This document shows, one piece after another, positions 1 through 12,305 of a DNA stretch of 64,000 nucleotides. Origin of the DNA: Asterias rubens. Lineage: Eukaryota; Echinodermata; Asteroidea; Forcipulatida; Asteriidae. The notes under the pieces are model-generated. The model was given only the letters and a program-made list of their open reading frames with translations, was not told the origin of the DNA and ran no database searches. The DNA is taken from the NCBI RefSeq assembly GCF_902459465.1, contig NC_047062.1, positions 1,242,501-1,306,500 on the forward strand, given 5' to 3'. The translations under genes and the position numbers were made by a program. Every line of letters begins with the position of its first letter. Position 1 is the first letter of the stretch.

Positions 1-507
1 TGCATGCAATCCAAGGGCCGATATGCCTTTATGCTGCGCCTAGTAAAAATATAGCTGACTGAATGCAATTATTTCTCGTTTGACAGACGCCTTGTGAGGT
101 GAATATGGTTGTTGCATGGGGGTCAGTAGGCTGCCGTATACATGTACGTGTACACACAGTCGGCCGACATAACCGGTTTGGTCTCACAGCCAGGCCGATC
201 ATCTAATTATTATGAACACAGAGTGCATGTATGAACGGACACGCTTCATGTCATAACATATGATGGTTGAATTGAGAACGATCTCTGGTCCAGCACTGTG
301 TACTGTTAATGTACATAATATATTCAATATTTTCAATTGTCATTGTTTTTATACAGTTTTTGGACGTGCTCAATAAAATAGTGGCTGTTTATTAGTATGG
401 TTGTACTTGTATACTAGACTAATGTACCTGCAAAAGTACAGGTACAGGCTAGCCCTGGCGGCCTTACACTTTCGTATTATACTACAGTGACGTCCTGGAT
501 ATATATA

Positions 508-1092
508 AGGACACATTTCTGGGGCGGAAAATTTTCAAAGCTTCACGTAGCTCAAATCTTACCTGCAACAAGCCACTAATTTCAACAGTCACATTCTATG
601 GCAGCATATATTTGTCTGCGGTGGGTTTTGGTCATCATATTCTTCACAAATCCGTCATTTTCATGAAATAATGCAGCTCCCAACGTTAAGAAATTCCCAT
701 TTTCGTTGGTATTCTCACAGGCTGCCGTGTTGACGCAAGACGCAAAACGCACAATTCTTGCGTAGCGTTTGCGTGTTAACGCTGTGAAGTCAAGATACAG
801 TGACCAAGGAATTCATGTGTCTTGCATCTCGCACGCGAATGTACATGTATACGCGTACGCACGGCAGCAGACAACACTGTGATAAAACGATCAAACGGGA
901 ATTTTTTAACGTTGGGAGCTGCACTATTTCACAAAAATGACAGATTTGTGTGAAATATATGAGGTGCAAAACCCACTGCAGAAAAATGTATGCCGCCATG
1001 GAATGTGAGTCTGTTGAAGTAACAGGCTTGTTTGCAGGTAAGGTTTAAATTATGAAGCTTTGAAAATTTTTCGCCCTAGAAAAGGACCTTAA
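508..1092. mobile_element. Foldback element with long inverted arms
   Basis: Sequence 521-700 is repeated in inverted orientation at about 895-1077, including the pair GCTTACCTGCAA-type and CAGCTCCCAACGTTAA segments. Arms of about 180 bp flank a loop of about 200 bp rich in ACGCAA/TTGCGT. The ends are marked by TAAGG and CCTTA. No coding capacity. Confidence 0.6.
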
Positions 1093-1317
1093 TAGTTAGG
1101 ACTCTGTATCTGTGTACAGAGGAAGAGTCCTGTATCTAGGGCTAAGGTGCAGGCAAACTGTGTTCTGGCTCTGTAAGCCGAATGGAGGTATTATTTTTTT
1201 AAACAGAAGTTTATTTCAATCCTTTGTTTATTTATTAATTTATGGATTTAATTCAGTACTCATCCAACAGCAACTAGTGCTAATATAACAGAATGAATTT
1301 GAGACAATGACGAAGTG

Positions 1318-1425
1318 TTCATTTTAAGATGTGGGAGGAAAACCCCAATGGGGAAAACCCAGGCAGTCGGGTAGGAACTGAAAACCCAATCCACATCCAC
1401 AGAGATGAAAGGCAGAGAAACAAAC
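1318..1425 (-). mobile_element. SINE tail fragment (GGAGGAAAACCC type)
   Basis: Matches, in reverse, the tail of the tRNA-headed SINE at 25345-25560 (GGGTTTTCCTCCCAC and GGATTGGGTTT). The tRNA head is absent. Confidence 0.5.
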
Positions 1426-1531
1426 AACTGAACCAACCTGATCCATTTTTAATTACGTAAATAAACATTATTTTAATACTTAGAAAGCACGACCACCTTT
1501 TCACACTGGTTCCAATTTCTATAGCTGCTGC

Positions 1532-1763
1532 TATAGTCAGTATTGAATATGACGTCAACGTTTAAATATCTGCCCTACAAGATGACGTTTGTGCGCATGT
1601 GCGTGGGTGTGTGCGTGCATGTGCCGTTAGAAATCAAACAGGGAATGCTGCGTGCTTCGTTGATGTACGCGTTCGTTGATGTACGCGTTTGGACGCGCAA
1701 ACGGTTCGACCTACCAGATGGTGACTTTCATAGCAAAAACGGGGTTATTCAATACGGTCTATT
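1532..1763 (+). mobile_element. MITE family E, copy 1
   Basis: Terminal inverted repeats of the type ATAGTCAGTATTGAATA and TATTCAATACGGTCTAT enclose a GC-richer core with GCGTTTGGACGCGCA. A second copy lies at 60539-60741. The open frame here is part of the repeat and no gene is called. Confidence 0.65.
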
Positions 1764-2619
1764 AAGCAAACTTAGGATACCAGTCACAAATTGTACAGAC
1801 ATAACATTTGGCATAATGTTGTTATGCTTTTTAAAGCTTTTAATGCTTTGACAGTAGCTTTGTGAAATGGGGTACTTTTGGGGTTTAACTTTGGGGGTTC
1901 AACGGGTTTTTTTTTCCAATTTGCAATACGACCTACTAATTAATTTCAATTTGTATTTTTTGTAATGTAAAATTGTTGTAATTTAGCTTTTTACAAATAA
2001 GATTCTGATTTTGAGAAAAAAAATTGCTGAAAAAATTACGTACTACAATTCTTTCCTGAGGAGGGCTTACATTTATGTTTCATTTTATTTCAACAAAACA
2101 GAGGTAACACCCACTACCTTTGCTGCCCTATCTAATAAGAGATTAACTGAGTACCTTGTTGATGTAGTGTTGAGTTTGAATTATTGAGCAATATTCTCTG
2201 CCTTTACCAAAGAAAAACTATCTGGTCCGATTCATGTCTTAAGTTCAAGGCCAATGTTTAGCCAAGACAACTTTTGTTTGCTCTGATATCTAAATGTCAG
2301 TACGACAAACATGCAATTTGAGAGACCTACAGATGCTTGTATTGAAGTACAACACAAACTGGCAATGCCAACTTGTCTTTAATTTTATACTGGAAAAGTG
2401 AATACTGGATTAATGGACTATTATATTTTATAGCCTACATTATTCTGCATTATAGTGCAGCAAATTACAAAAACTAAAATAAATAGGCAGGATTAAAGTG
2501 TGTAAGTTTAATAAAAATCTTTGGACGCTTGTGTTTGGAGTTGCACTCAAACCCTTTCGAGCCACACAGTTGTCTTATCAAAAATGTAGAATATTGTACA
2601 GTATGAACAAGTAAAGTTC

Positions 2620-2780
2620 CAGGGGTCGATTTCATAAAACATTAAGATTCATCTTACATTGTGTAAGGTGTCAATATTGCCAGAGTGGTTTGTATTGTAA
2701 CATCCCACTTTGCTTAGTAATTATGATTGATACACACACACTAAAAATCAATTGCTAACTCTTTGTGAAATCAGCTCCAG
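2620..2780. mobile_element. hAT-like MITE family C, copy 1
   Basis: Ends CAGGGGTCGATTTCATAAA and CTTTGTGAAATCAGCTCCAG, an imperfect inverted pair shared with copies at 10317, 27353 and 62846. The CAGGG termini resemble hAT elements; the family assignment is inference. Confidence 0.6.
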
Positions 2781-2807
2781 AGAATTGTAATTGTGTTTTA
2801 CCACTCT

Positions 2808-3160
2808 AAGGCAGTGGACACTATTGGTAATTACTCAAAATAATTATAAGCATAAAACCTTACTTGGTAACGAGTAATGGGGAGGGGTTAATAGTATAAA
2901 ACACTGTGAGAAACGGCTCCCTCTGAAGTGATGTAGGTTTTGAGAAGTTATTTTCCACGAATTTGATTTTGAGACCTCAGAATTAGATTTTTAGGTCTCG
3001 AAATCAAGCATCTGAAACTTCATGTGACAAGGGTGGTTCTTTTTTAATTATTATCTCGCAACAACTTGAGCTCAAATTTTCTCAGGTTTGTTATTTTATG
3101 CATGTTGAGGTTGAGATACACCAAGTGAGAAGACTGGTCATTGACAATTACCAATAGTGT
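2808..3160 (+). mobile_element. MITE family A, copy A1
   Basis: Starts AAGGCAGTGGACACTATTGG and ends with the inverted CCAATAGTGT. The core has the family's TTTTGAGACCTCAGAATTAG / GGTCTCGAAATCAAG palindrome. Confidence 0.75.
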
Positions 3161-3999
3161 AAAGCTCTTGGTTCAAGGAATACATTGCCTCACCTACCAA
3201 CAAAACAATTAATTAATAATTAACATTCATAATGTACTAGGAGTTTTCTTCCTTTGCCTTTTTGAATGTATTAACTTTTTGAAATGGGCACAGGGGTCTT
3301 AAACATAGCATTAGAGGTTCAATAAAAAGTCAGAGTAGATATGCGTTCAAAATAACCAACACTGTGGCAGTCAAAGGTACATGTCTATACATGTGAAAAA
3401 CAAGCACAGAGGCAGTCACTACGTAATATTGCTGCTTCTCAACATTAGTCTATGCTAGAAACCTATTTGCCGGGGCTTGTGTAACACACACACAGCAGAC
3501 AGCATGATGATGTGAGCATGACTGCTGCTGACATTTAAGTATTGGGATTTTCCTGAGGTCTGTTCGTTGCTATGTGGAGTTTGTGTATATATAATGAGTT
3601 TTATCTGCATACCACTATCAAAATGTTGGAATAAGTCTACTGATCTTGGATCTTTTGCTAAAAATAGTTTCAACATTAAGGTTGAAAACATCCAACTGAA
3701 AAATCCTGCGCAGGTTGAATTAAAGTATACGTACAAAGCCTACATTGTACATGATAAAAATAACCATTCAGAGTTCATCAAATTTAAGTTTTAACTGTGT
3801 CTGTGAGAACCCTGGGTTATGTGCAGTATAATTTGTTATCTTTTTCTGTATAATTTGTTATCTTTTTCTGTATGCATCCAAGCAAAGCCCATTTTTTATT
3901 TGGTATTACACAACAATGTTTTTTTGTCAGAAATTGAGGGTACAGGGGTCTGCAGTTTTTAAAAGTGATTTGTTTTTTCCTCTCAAAATAGTATCTTTT

Positions 4000-4591
4000 A
4001 AAGGCAGTGGACACTATTGGTAATTGCTCAAATAAATTATTAGCATAAAACCTTTCTCGGTGACGAGTAATGGGGACAGGTTGATGGTATAAAACATTGT
4101 GAGAAACGGCTCCCTCTGAAGTGCCATAGTTTTCGAGAAAGAAGTAATTTTCCACGAATTTGATTTCAAGACCTCAGATTTAGAACTTGACTGATGTCTC
4201 AAAATCAACCATCTAAACGCACACAACTTCATGTGACAAGGGTTATTAATTTTGTTTTTTTACCCATATACCGATGTGTGTTAGCACTGTGTACTCAGTA
4301 CTTTCCCCGAGTCCTGTGAAAAAATATCACAGGCATGTTACTCTGGTGGGATTCGAACCCACGACCCTTGCAATTCTAGAGCAGTAAAAACCAAAATTAA
4401 TATTCTTTATCTCCGATGCAAATTTAACATCTATTGTGACAAGGGTGTTTTTTTCTTTCATTATTATCTTGCAAGTTCGATGACCGATTGAGCTCAAATT
4501 TTCACAGGTTTATTATTTTATGCATATGTTGAGATACACCAACTGTGCAGGCTTAGTCTTTGACAATTACCAACAGTCTCCATTGCCTTTA
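4000..4591 (+). mobile_element. MITE family A, copy A2, split by a SINE
   Basis: The 5' half runs 4000-4243 and the 3' half 4435-4591. The interruption at 4244-4434 is a separate SINE flanked by a duplicated TGTGACAAGGGT from the MITE itself. Confidence 0.75.
4244..4434 (-). mobile_element. tRNA-derived SINE nested in MITE A2
   Basis: On the - strand it contains a tRNA B box, GGGTTCGAATCCCA, followed by a small CCTGTGATA...TCACAGG hairpin and AGTACTGAGTACACAGTGC. A perfect 12-bp target duplication, TGTGACAAGGGT, stands at 4232-4243 and 4435-4446. Confidence 0.8.
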
Positions 4592-4667
4592 ACCCCAAAT
4601 TATGTTATTATGTACAATGTACATATAACTTTTTTCCCATGCATACCCTTTGAGCTCTATGTACATT

Positions 4668-5057
4668 TAAAGGCAATGGACATTATAAGTAATTACTCAA
4701 AATAATTATTAGCATAAAACCTTTCTTGGTAATAAGTAATTGGGAGCTGTCGATGGTATAAAACATTGTGAGAAACGGCTCCCTCTGAACTAACGTAGTT
4801 TTTGAGAAAGAAGTAATTTTCCACGAATTTGTTTTCGAGACCTCAGAATTAGATTTTGAGGTCTCAAAATCAAGCATCTGAAAGCACACAACTTCCTGTG
4901 ACAAGGGTGTTTTTGTTTCATTATTATCTTGCAACTTTGAAGTCCAGTTGAACTCAAATTTTCTCAGGTTTGTTGTTTTGTGCATATATGTTGAGATACT
5001 ACACCAAGAGAGAATACTGGTCTTTAACAATTGCAAATAGTGTCCAGTGTCTTTAAA
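4668..5057 (+). mobile_element. MITE family A, copy A3
   Basis: Near full length: AAAGGCAATGGACATTATA at the left and AGTGTCCAGTGTCTTTAA at the right, with the central palindrome intact. Only about 80 bases separate it from copy A2. Confidence 0.75.
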
Positions 5058-7726
5058 AGAACTCTCGACTTGATTTACATTTCAAAATATCTTTCCTAGC
5101 CAACATGCAATTTGCTATTAATTTTTACTCTATAACCTTTCATTTCAGTTGTTGTCAGAATTCTCAAGCGATTAAATGTTTGTGTTGCTCTACCACCGGC
5201 ATGCATCACCATGTATATACATTGTCACTCCACAAGCATCATCCATGCATTCAAAATTTGTAGTCCACTTCAGAAATGCAAATTTATCGAGGCTCAGAGA
5301 GAGTGTGTGCACATTGCTGGACAGCCATGCCTGGGAGTAAAAAGATGTTCTTATATTTTTGTCATTCTCAACGATGAATAGAATTGAGGCATTGCTAGCT
5401 CACCACTCTCTCTCTGCTCTCTCTCTCTCTCTCTCTCTCTGCTCTCTCTCCCACACATAGAGACGGATGGAATGGGAAGCCTCCGACTGCCAATGAATAG
5501 TTTTTGACCCTCATCACCATAGAAACTAATTACTCTGGTTACTATGGAACCCCCCCCCCCCCCCCCCACCACTGCATTGCAACGTCCGCCCGTTGTGGTT
5601 GTAGAGAGCTGTGAGCAAGCACATGTATAGAATTAATAAGCAGTCATATATTATATTACAATTGGTGAGGATAGGCTCGGTGCATATGAAGCACAGGTGT
5701 TTATGTGATGAGGTATATGTAAGGGATGTTGGAAGATGAGGGGAGCCATCTTGGAAATGCCCTTGTTGCCTGTCTCTCTCTTCGTAGTCAGTGGCTTGTA
5801 TTGTGTCTTGCTTCACTGGCTCCACTGTGGGTTTTAAAATCTCCGCCATCATACAAGGATTGATTTGCTGCAAAAATCTTTTCTTTAAACTTTTTTTTCT
5901 TTTGTTTTCTTCTCCCTCACCTGTTTGTTTTCATTTGATATTCCCTTATTTGCCCTTTTTTTAGTACTTTATTGTAGTTTGATATAGAAAAGGCTCTTTA
6001 TTGTAAATATATAATTATCAATCATCTAGTTTCCATTTAACATGTTCCAAATAATTGCAGCATGAAATTGGCTTCTGAATGGTTTCTAAAAACATGTTTT
6101 TTCGTTGATGTGTTTTTTTAAATAACAGGTTTCCTTGCATAGATTTTTTATTGAGGTAGTTTTTGTTTACTACAACAGCATTTTAACACAAAAGATCTTT
6201 GAGGTGACTAGTCCTTGAACATGGATTCTGCATGAATTTGAATTCTGAATTCTACCCCATCCTTTCCAATTTGTCACTAATTCACTCTGTTTGTCCTGGC
6301 TTTTAGTTATCCTGTTTTGTATTTTCAATACAAGTTTACATCCTTTTTCAGAATCAAAGTCAATATTCAAATCCATGATGTTATTATTTAAGGGGCATTT
6401 ATTTTAACATCTGCATACACGTTTTTATTGTTTGTGGTGATGTTTTGATAATTTACAAAGAATGTATGTAATGCACTACAAACAAACCAGCACATTTATC
6501 ATCCTAAACTAATAAATATACAGGTCTGTCAATTTGAGATTCTTCTGTCACAAGATTTTCTCTACATTATGATGGGAGGGGGTGGGTCTGAAAAATTGCT
6601 GGGAAAATTGTTGAGCACATTATTAATTTTTACAATAACTACCCAGATCTTCTGTTTTTGTTCGAATCCCACCCAAAGAATTTGCCTATGGATTTGTTTT
6701 GAGTATACAGTGCTTGAACCGGTTAAGTAATATTAATAGTCAAAGCCCACTCTTCATTCTCACTCGCTGTATCCCAAAATGCATACCATAACACCTCTGT
6801 GGAAATTGTCATCAAAGTTGCAAGAAAATTGAAATAAATAAAGAACAAGTTTGTGTTCTTTCAGATGCCTTAAAAAGGTTTGAGGCCTGAAGTCAGGCCA
6901 CATCTACACTGTCTGTACTTTTTCATTTCCTACATTATTTTTGCAGAAAATTGATTGAGCGTTAGTCTTTGTCCACACAAGCTCTGCAATGAAATTGGGT
7001 TGTCGTGCCTCAAAGTCTATGGAAGATTTGAAGCTGTTCTTGGAGGACGTGGGTTTGTTTGTACCAGTTTTATGATAACATTAAATGCATAATTCTTTTC
7101 TTAGAAAAGCTACAGTAGCTGATTTTCTCACCTCCAACCTCGCTTTTCTCCGCTCTGGGCATTCTTTTCTTCCAACAAGACATTGTCATATTGTCATAAT
7201 GCCAAAAGATAGAGTGAACTTATCGTGAACCATGAGCCAAGAGCTAACAATCTGTATTCATTGTGCCGCATTATTTTGATGACAACAGGGTGTTCACCGA
7301 GTTCATGTCAACAACAAGCTACCCCCTGCAACCTGTTGGCACCAATAGTGGCTCAACATTGATCATTTCATGAAATGCCACCAGAGTGTACTGAATCATC
7401 CCATGGGAGTCAGGGTACATTACAATGCCCCTGGCCTTACTTACCTCATCATACAATCATGTACAATGTTTCAAAATACAGCTCCGTGAGAGACTCACAA
7501 GAGGAGAGCAGTGTTGAAGAAAGTTGCTAAAAAACATGAGCTTTTTCAAACTGATTGACCAAAAAAATATAGTTTAAATGAATAATGTTGGGAATAAATC
7601 AAAGCACTTTTAGTGTCTTATTCTTATCCAATGCAGTGTACATGTATGCCAGTTAATACTTTTTTGTATGTAGCAATTTTTTAGATCCCTGTACAAATGA
7701 AGTTCAGACTCTGAACAGGGTCACAT
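5058..7726. other. Gene-poor stretch with CT microsatellite and C18 tract
   Basis: Contains a CT/CTCTCTG microsatellite (about 5404-5450) and an 18-C run (5550-5567). A - strand frame starting ATGGCGGAG at 5849 looks mildly exon-like but matches nothing I know and lacks a convincing donor. The rest is AT-rich, with no feature I can support. Confidence 0.4.
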
Positions 7727-7928
7727 TAAAGACACTGGACACTATTGGTAATTTGTCAAAGACCAGTCTTCTCACTTGGTGTATCTCAACATGTATGCTT
7801 AAAATAACAAACCTGTGAAAATTTCAGCTCAATTGGTCGTCGGGATAATAATGAAAGAAAAAACACCCTTGTCACACGTAGTTGTGTGCTTTCTGATGCT
7901 TGATCTCGAGACCTCAGTCAAGTTCTAC
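7727..7928 (-). mobile_element. MITE family A, copy A4 (half element)
   Basis: Begins TTAAAGACACTGGACACTAT and runs to the central GAGACCTCAGTC palindrome, then stops. The other half is missing. Confidence 0.7.
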
Positions 7929-8290
7929 ATTGTAGACGGATGTCAAGTCTGTGCCCAAGCCCAAGTTGTGGTTTTGCAAACGGCCAAAGTTACATGTATT
8001 ATAAATGGCAAAACAAAATTTCAAATCAGGCAAGATCTGAAACAATAAGGATAAGAAAAAAAGAATGTCATTAAAGGTGGAATTTCGTTGGGATTTTGTC
8101 ACTGATTTATAAAAGCAACAATGTCAAGAAAGACACACATAAAATGTGAAAACTTCAGTTGTAAATACTGCGTCTGCTTGTAAACAGCACAGAATTGTCA
8201 CAGTATTTTCGTCAACAAATCAATCCATTTTAACAAGGTGACAGTGGGTAGCAACTGCATCTGTGGTGGTATTAAGGGCTGCATTCAAAC

Positions 8291-8500
8291 TAGCCTTGTC
8301 CAAGGCTCTTTACCTAAGCACTGGCCTGCTAGGAATTCACCACGTAGCGTTGGACGACAAGTTACGATACATGTACATGTACTGGCACGATATTAACAGT
8401 ACTGTGGGGTTAAAGCATGGTTTTTCGAGGTTTTTCAACCTCGAACAACATCGTTTTCGGCTTTGTTGTGCGAGGTTGAACAAACCCTGGCCTAAAACCC
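8291..8500 (+). mobile_element. Solo arm of the foldback family found at 48039
   Basis: Starts TAGCCTTGTCCAAGGCTCTT, shares the left arm and the AAGCATGGTTTTT segment with the element at 48039-48415, and carries one GAGGTTTTTCAACCTC hairpin. No matching right arm was found. Confidence 0.55.
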
Positions 8501-9066
8501 TTGTAGACGCTCTCCAACTCAGCCTTCAATGAAACTTAAATTTTGCTTTATACCTATTTGACTGTTTAAAAAAAATAAATTGTTTTAAAAAATAAAACAA
8601 AGCACACATTTGTACACCAAAGTCATTCATCAAAACCAAACAACACTCATTGAACTCAGTATACAAACATCAATTTGGACATGATAAAGAGCAAACAACA
8701 ACAATTGCTGAATTAAACCACTACCCTAATCAGAATCAAATTAAAAAAACAACAAGTTACAAGCAAATGGACTTTAGTTCAAACTAATGTTTATACAATT
8801 GAAGACTAAATATCCACTTGTAAGGTCAAGCCTTATTCCTCATGTAAATCCAACACCAACAGCAGGGGGGGGAGAAGAAAAACAACCAACAAGACTATTA
8901 TTCTCACGCCCAAGTTTTCTTCGCGATATAAAAAAAATAAATTCCTACATCATGACTTCCACGTGAGTGGATATTGAGTCTGTTTCGAGGAAAGGTTTAC
9001 TGCTGGATATCCACGGTACAGTATTTGAACCATGAAGAGTTTAAGCCGAAATTGCCGCCTTTCTCA
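8501..9066. other. AT-rich non-coding stretch
   Basis: A/T-rich sequence with short A runs. I see no gene, RNA or repeat that I can name here. Confidence 0.4.
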
Positions 9067-9286
9067 GCCAGTGTCTTTCAGGGAAGAACAAACATGCATT
9101 GACCGATTCAGCGAACAGGGACTTGGGATGCCCCGAGGTTCGGTTTCTTCCCGAAATTAGTCAAACAAATTTTGGAGCCAGTGTCTTTCAGGGAAGAACA
9201 AACACGCATTGACCGATTCAGCGAACAGGGACTTTGGATGCCCCGAGGTTCGGTTTCTTCCCGAAATTAGTCAAACAAACCTTGGA
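9067..9286. repeat. Tandem duplication, 110-bp unit x 2
   Basis: The block starting GCCAGTGTCTTTCAGGGAAG at 9067 recurs at 9177 nearly unchanged, both ending in AGTCAAACAAA(T/C)(T/C)TTGGAG. A recent duplication by its near identity. Confidence 0.8.
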
Positions 9287-10316
9287 GGTGTGGAGAGGTT
9301 CATTGCTGAGACTAATGCTAATCAACTGAGGCCTTCTTATGCATGGAGGAGAATGCCAACCATTGTATGAATATTTGGTGTAGAATGGAATTATGGGAAT
9401 CTAGAAAAAGCAGGCTTGGAAATACACAAAGACCATGGCCTTCCTTGCCCTGGTCTTGGCCTTGGTGCACATTCAAAAGTTTCTCAAAGACTTTAAGATT
9501 TCTAATTTGAAAGTGACATTTGCAAAATGAAAATGGCCTTGTACTCTAATTAAGGAATTGTTTAAAACATCCTTGATTTTAAACCAGTCATTTAGTATAA
9601 ACAATAATTAAAGCCAAGAAGTGGAAAAAAAACTCACAAGTGTTGAAAATTATGCAATTTTTGAGATTCCCATCGCTTGGAAATCATTTATAATGTATAC
9701 CCAATACTGACACGTGTAGTCCTACAGGAACAAAAGGTTATGACAGTCATTACTTGATCATGGGTAATGGAAATTTGTACACGTACGCGTATGTGGAGTT
9801 TGACAAGATGCAAATTTTTCTTTAAAAGAAAGTATTTTTGACAATTTTAGTTTGTTTCATGCAGTAGTACCACAACTCCCTAAAACACTAACTACCAGCA
9901 AATTGTGATGAAGAAATATTTTCTTTACTTTGTTTGAAGACTCAATTGGCACGTCTTTCGTCAGGCGCCTGCAAATGTTGCAGACTATTCATGTCAGTGC
10001 ACGACTCAAATGTGCAGGTGGCTAACAACATGAATGTGAGCGGACCCGGTCAATGACGTCAGTTGCAGTAAAGTACATGTAATATAATTACTCATGTTAC
10101 AAGAAGCACTCATGTTACCAAAGTCAAGCAAAACTAATATCTACACGCATACTACCCCTACATGCAGTACAGGAAAATTATGTTATAAATACAAACAATC
10201 TAGTTGGTACTTTTTTTTTCAGCCACTGACAAACACCAGGTAAAAAAATTTAACAAATCTCTGGCTCAGTCTTATAAAAATGTCGACTGGAAATGGCGTC
10301 TTGTTGGGACTGTGAC
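9287..10316. other. Non-coding, no feature recognised
   Basis: No exon with plausible splice sites, RNA gene or recognisable repeat was found between the 110-bp duplication and the next MITE. Confidence 0.4.
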
Positions 10317-10468
10317 CAGGGGTGGATTTCACAAAGACTTGAGACTAGTTCTACAGTGTTTCTCGAATTAGGACGAGTTACTCGTCCTACCTTAGAACGA
10401 GCCTTAAGTTAGTTATATCTCCTAAAGTTAGGACTAGTCCAGGTAACTCTTTGTGAAATCAAACCCTG
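10317..10468. mobile_element. hAT-like MITE family C, copy 2
   Basis: Clean terminal inverted repeats CAGGGGTGGATTTCACAAAG and CTTTGTGAAATCAAACCCTG. The core is rich in the palindromic AGGACGAGTTACTCGTCCT. Best-preserved copy of the family in this window. Confidence 0.7.
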
Positions 10469-10737
10469 GTACATTGCAGACCGAAGATTAAGGACACAAT
10501 TGCTAAGAAAACGAAGGGTGCTTTATTCAACCTCAATCATCGTCTATTACCAAACTGAAAACTTTTTATATTCTACAAACTAAGGATTCACCGCATAATT
10601 ACATCGCTAACGAGTTATTTAAATGTTGCATATAATTTCTTATGTTGAAACCAAAGAGCCCTCAAAAGTGCCTTGCACCGTGATCTGTAGGCCTGACTCA
10701 CTGACTGAAGAATAGATCTATGAAGAGAAGATGTTGT

Positions 10738-10875
10738 AGAAATCGCAGTCTTAGACGTGGGAGGAAAACACCCAACTCGGGAAAACCCACACAATCAGGA
10801 AGGGACTGAAAACCTGACTTCAGGCTCCTGTCCAAAAAACAGGATTCGAACTGGGGTCCACAGAGGATAATGACA
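10738..10875 (-). mobile_element. tRNA-headed SINE, reverse copy
   Basis: On the - strand, a B-box-like GTTCGAATCCTG is followed by the tail with GGGTTTTCCCGAGTTGGGTG and TTTTCCTCCCACG. Same family as 25345-25560. Confidence 0.6.
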
Positions 10876-12019
10876 AAGAAGAGACCCCTAAGCCAACTAA
10901 AATGTGTTTGCTCTGGGGAAAAAACAGCAACTCCACCAGATACATCCCAAAACATTGGTACGGGAACAAAAGCTTTTGCTTCACACTAGGCCTAAATGTT
11001 GCTGTTTTTGTGATTATTTACACATGTATGCAGCCCCTTGTAAACTGTATATTTGTTATCATTTTAGTTGCTATCATTACATTGTTTTTAATCATGGCAA
11101 CAATGAAATAAATGTATTATCTTTCTATTGCATGGTCGTTTTGCAAACAAGAGTTTCAAATAGTTTCCCATGATGCAAAGTTTCAAAAACTAAAATTTAT
11201 TATAATCTTTTGATGCACTCCATCAATTTCATGGCACTTGCCTAGATACTTACTGCTCACTGTTCAAAGGCACCCACATGGCACATGGACACAATGTACA
11301 GTTCAGTAGTTGATTTTACTGATGACGGTTTACTGTACTTCAAATGGAAATAATTACATGGGAAGTTGTGCTGATTTATGTACGTTCCTCCTTAGTTTGT
11401 TCGTCCTTCGTATGACTTAGATTTACCATGAACAATGCTGCTACATAAAATCTACTTAAAAGTTTTATAACCTACATGAAGTAATAACTTTTAACAAAAA
11501 TTAGTGTGATGCTAATTAGACAGGAATGAGTAAGAGGCGCCATGAAACAAGGCCTTGGTGTAAGCAATTTGCACTGATCCTAGACACAGGTGTAGTGTGA
11601 AGTGCGATTATTAAGTGGGCTTTTTAAGAGGTCATTGATGCAAATGGGTTGAAGCCTCAAACGTCAAGGCTCTCTCTCTCTCTCTACAATAAAAAGACCC
11701 TCTTAGTCTTAAACAAACATATCGAGAAGGAAAACAGTGCGGCAGAAACTCTATTGAAGAATATTCACTGCGTCGGTTTCCTGGTTGGTTTTCAACTTTT
11801 ACTAAATGTGACGCTATTGAGAGGCGCATTTCTTTTGTTGACTGGACCATGTAGCCAAAAGACAAATTGAAGTTCACCTACAGGTACAATGTAAATTTAA
11901 TAAGTGTTCAAGAGCCTGTAGTTTTTCAACAAGATGCCACTACATGCACATGGTGTAAGTATTGTTCCAGTAGAACTAAAAAGTGGTGGATGAGACTGTT
12001 CCACCCCAACAATAGAATT

Positions 12020-12305
12020 GGCCTTCATTTGGGATGGTCCCTAGTTGGGCAGCACCCAAATATAGTACAAACCTAACTATTGTTAGGCCGATCCATAGAG
12101 TTTGCCTACATGTAATTGGGATGATCTCAACTACATGTAGTTGGGCAGCACCCAAGTATAGTTAGTACCAGCCTAACTATAGCTAGGCTATTTCCACAGA
12201 ATTGGCCTAACTACATTTGGGATGCTTCCAGCTATAACAGGTCAGCACCCAACATGTAGTTAATACGAGCCCAACAATAGTTAGGCTGATTCCATAGTTG
12301 GGGCG
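12020..12305. repeat. Degenerate tandem repeat, about 110-bp unit, ~2.5 copies
   Basis: Units share TTTGGGATG, AGTTGGGCAGCACCCAA and a CCTAACTATNGTTAGG palindrome. Copies have diverged considerably. Confidence 0.5.

Noticed and set aside
5526-5873. Possible - strand exon starting ATGGCGGAG
   Set aside because: Start context is attractive, but there is no recognisable protein similarity, no clear donor, and the frame runs into a C homopolymer.
6988-7071. Short frame MKLGC...SMEDLKLFLEDVG
   Set aside because: Only 27 codons, no donor after it and no matching exons nearby.
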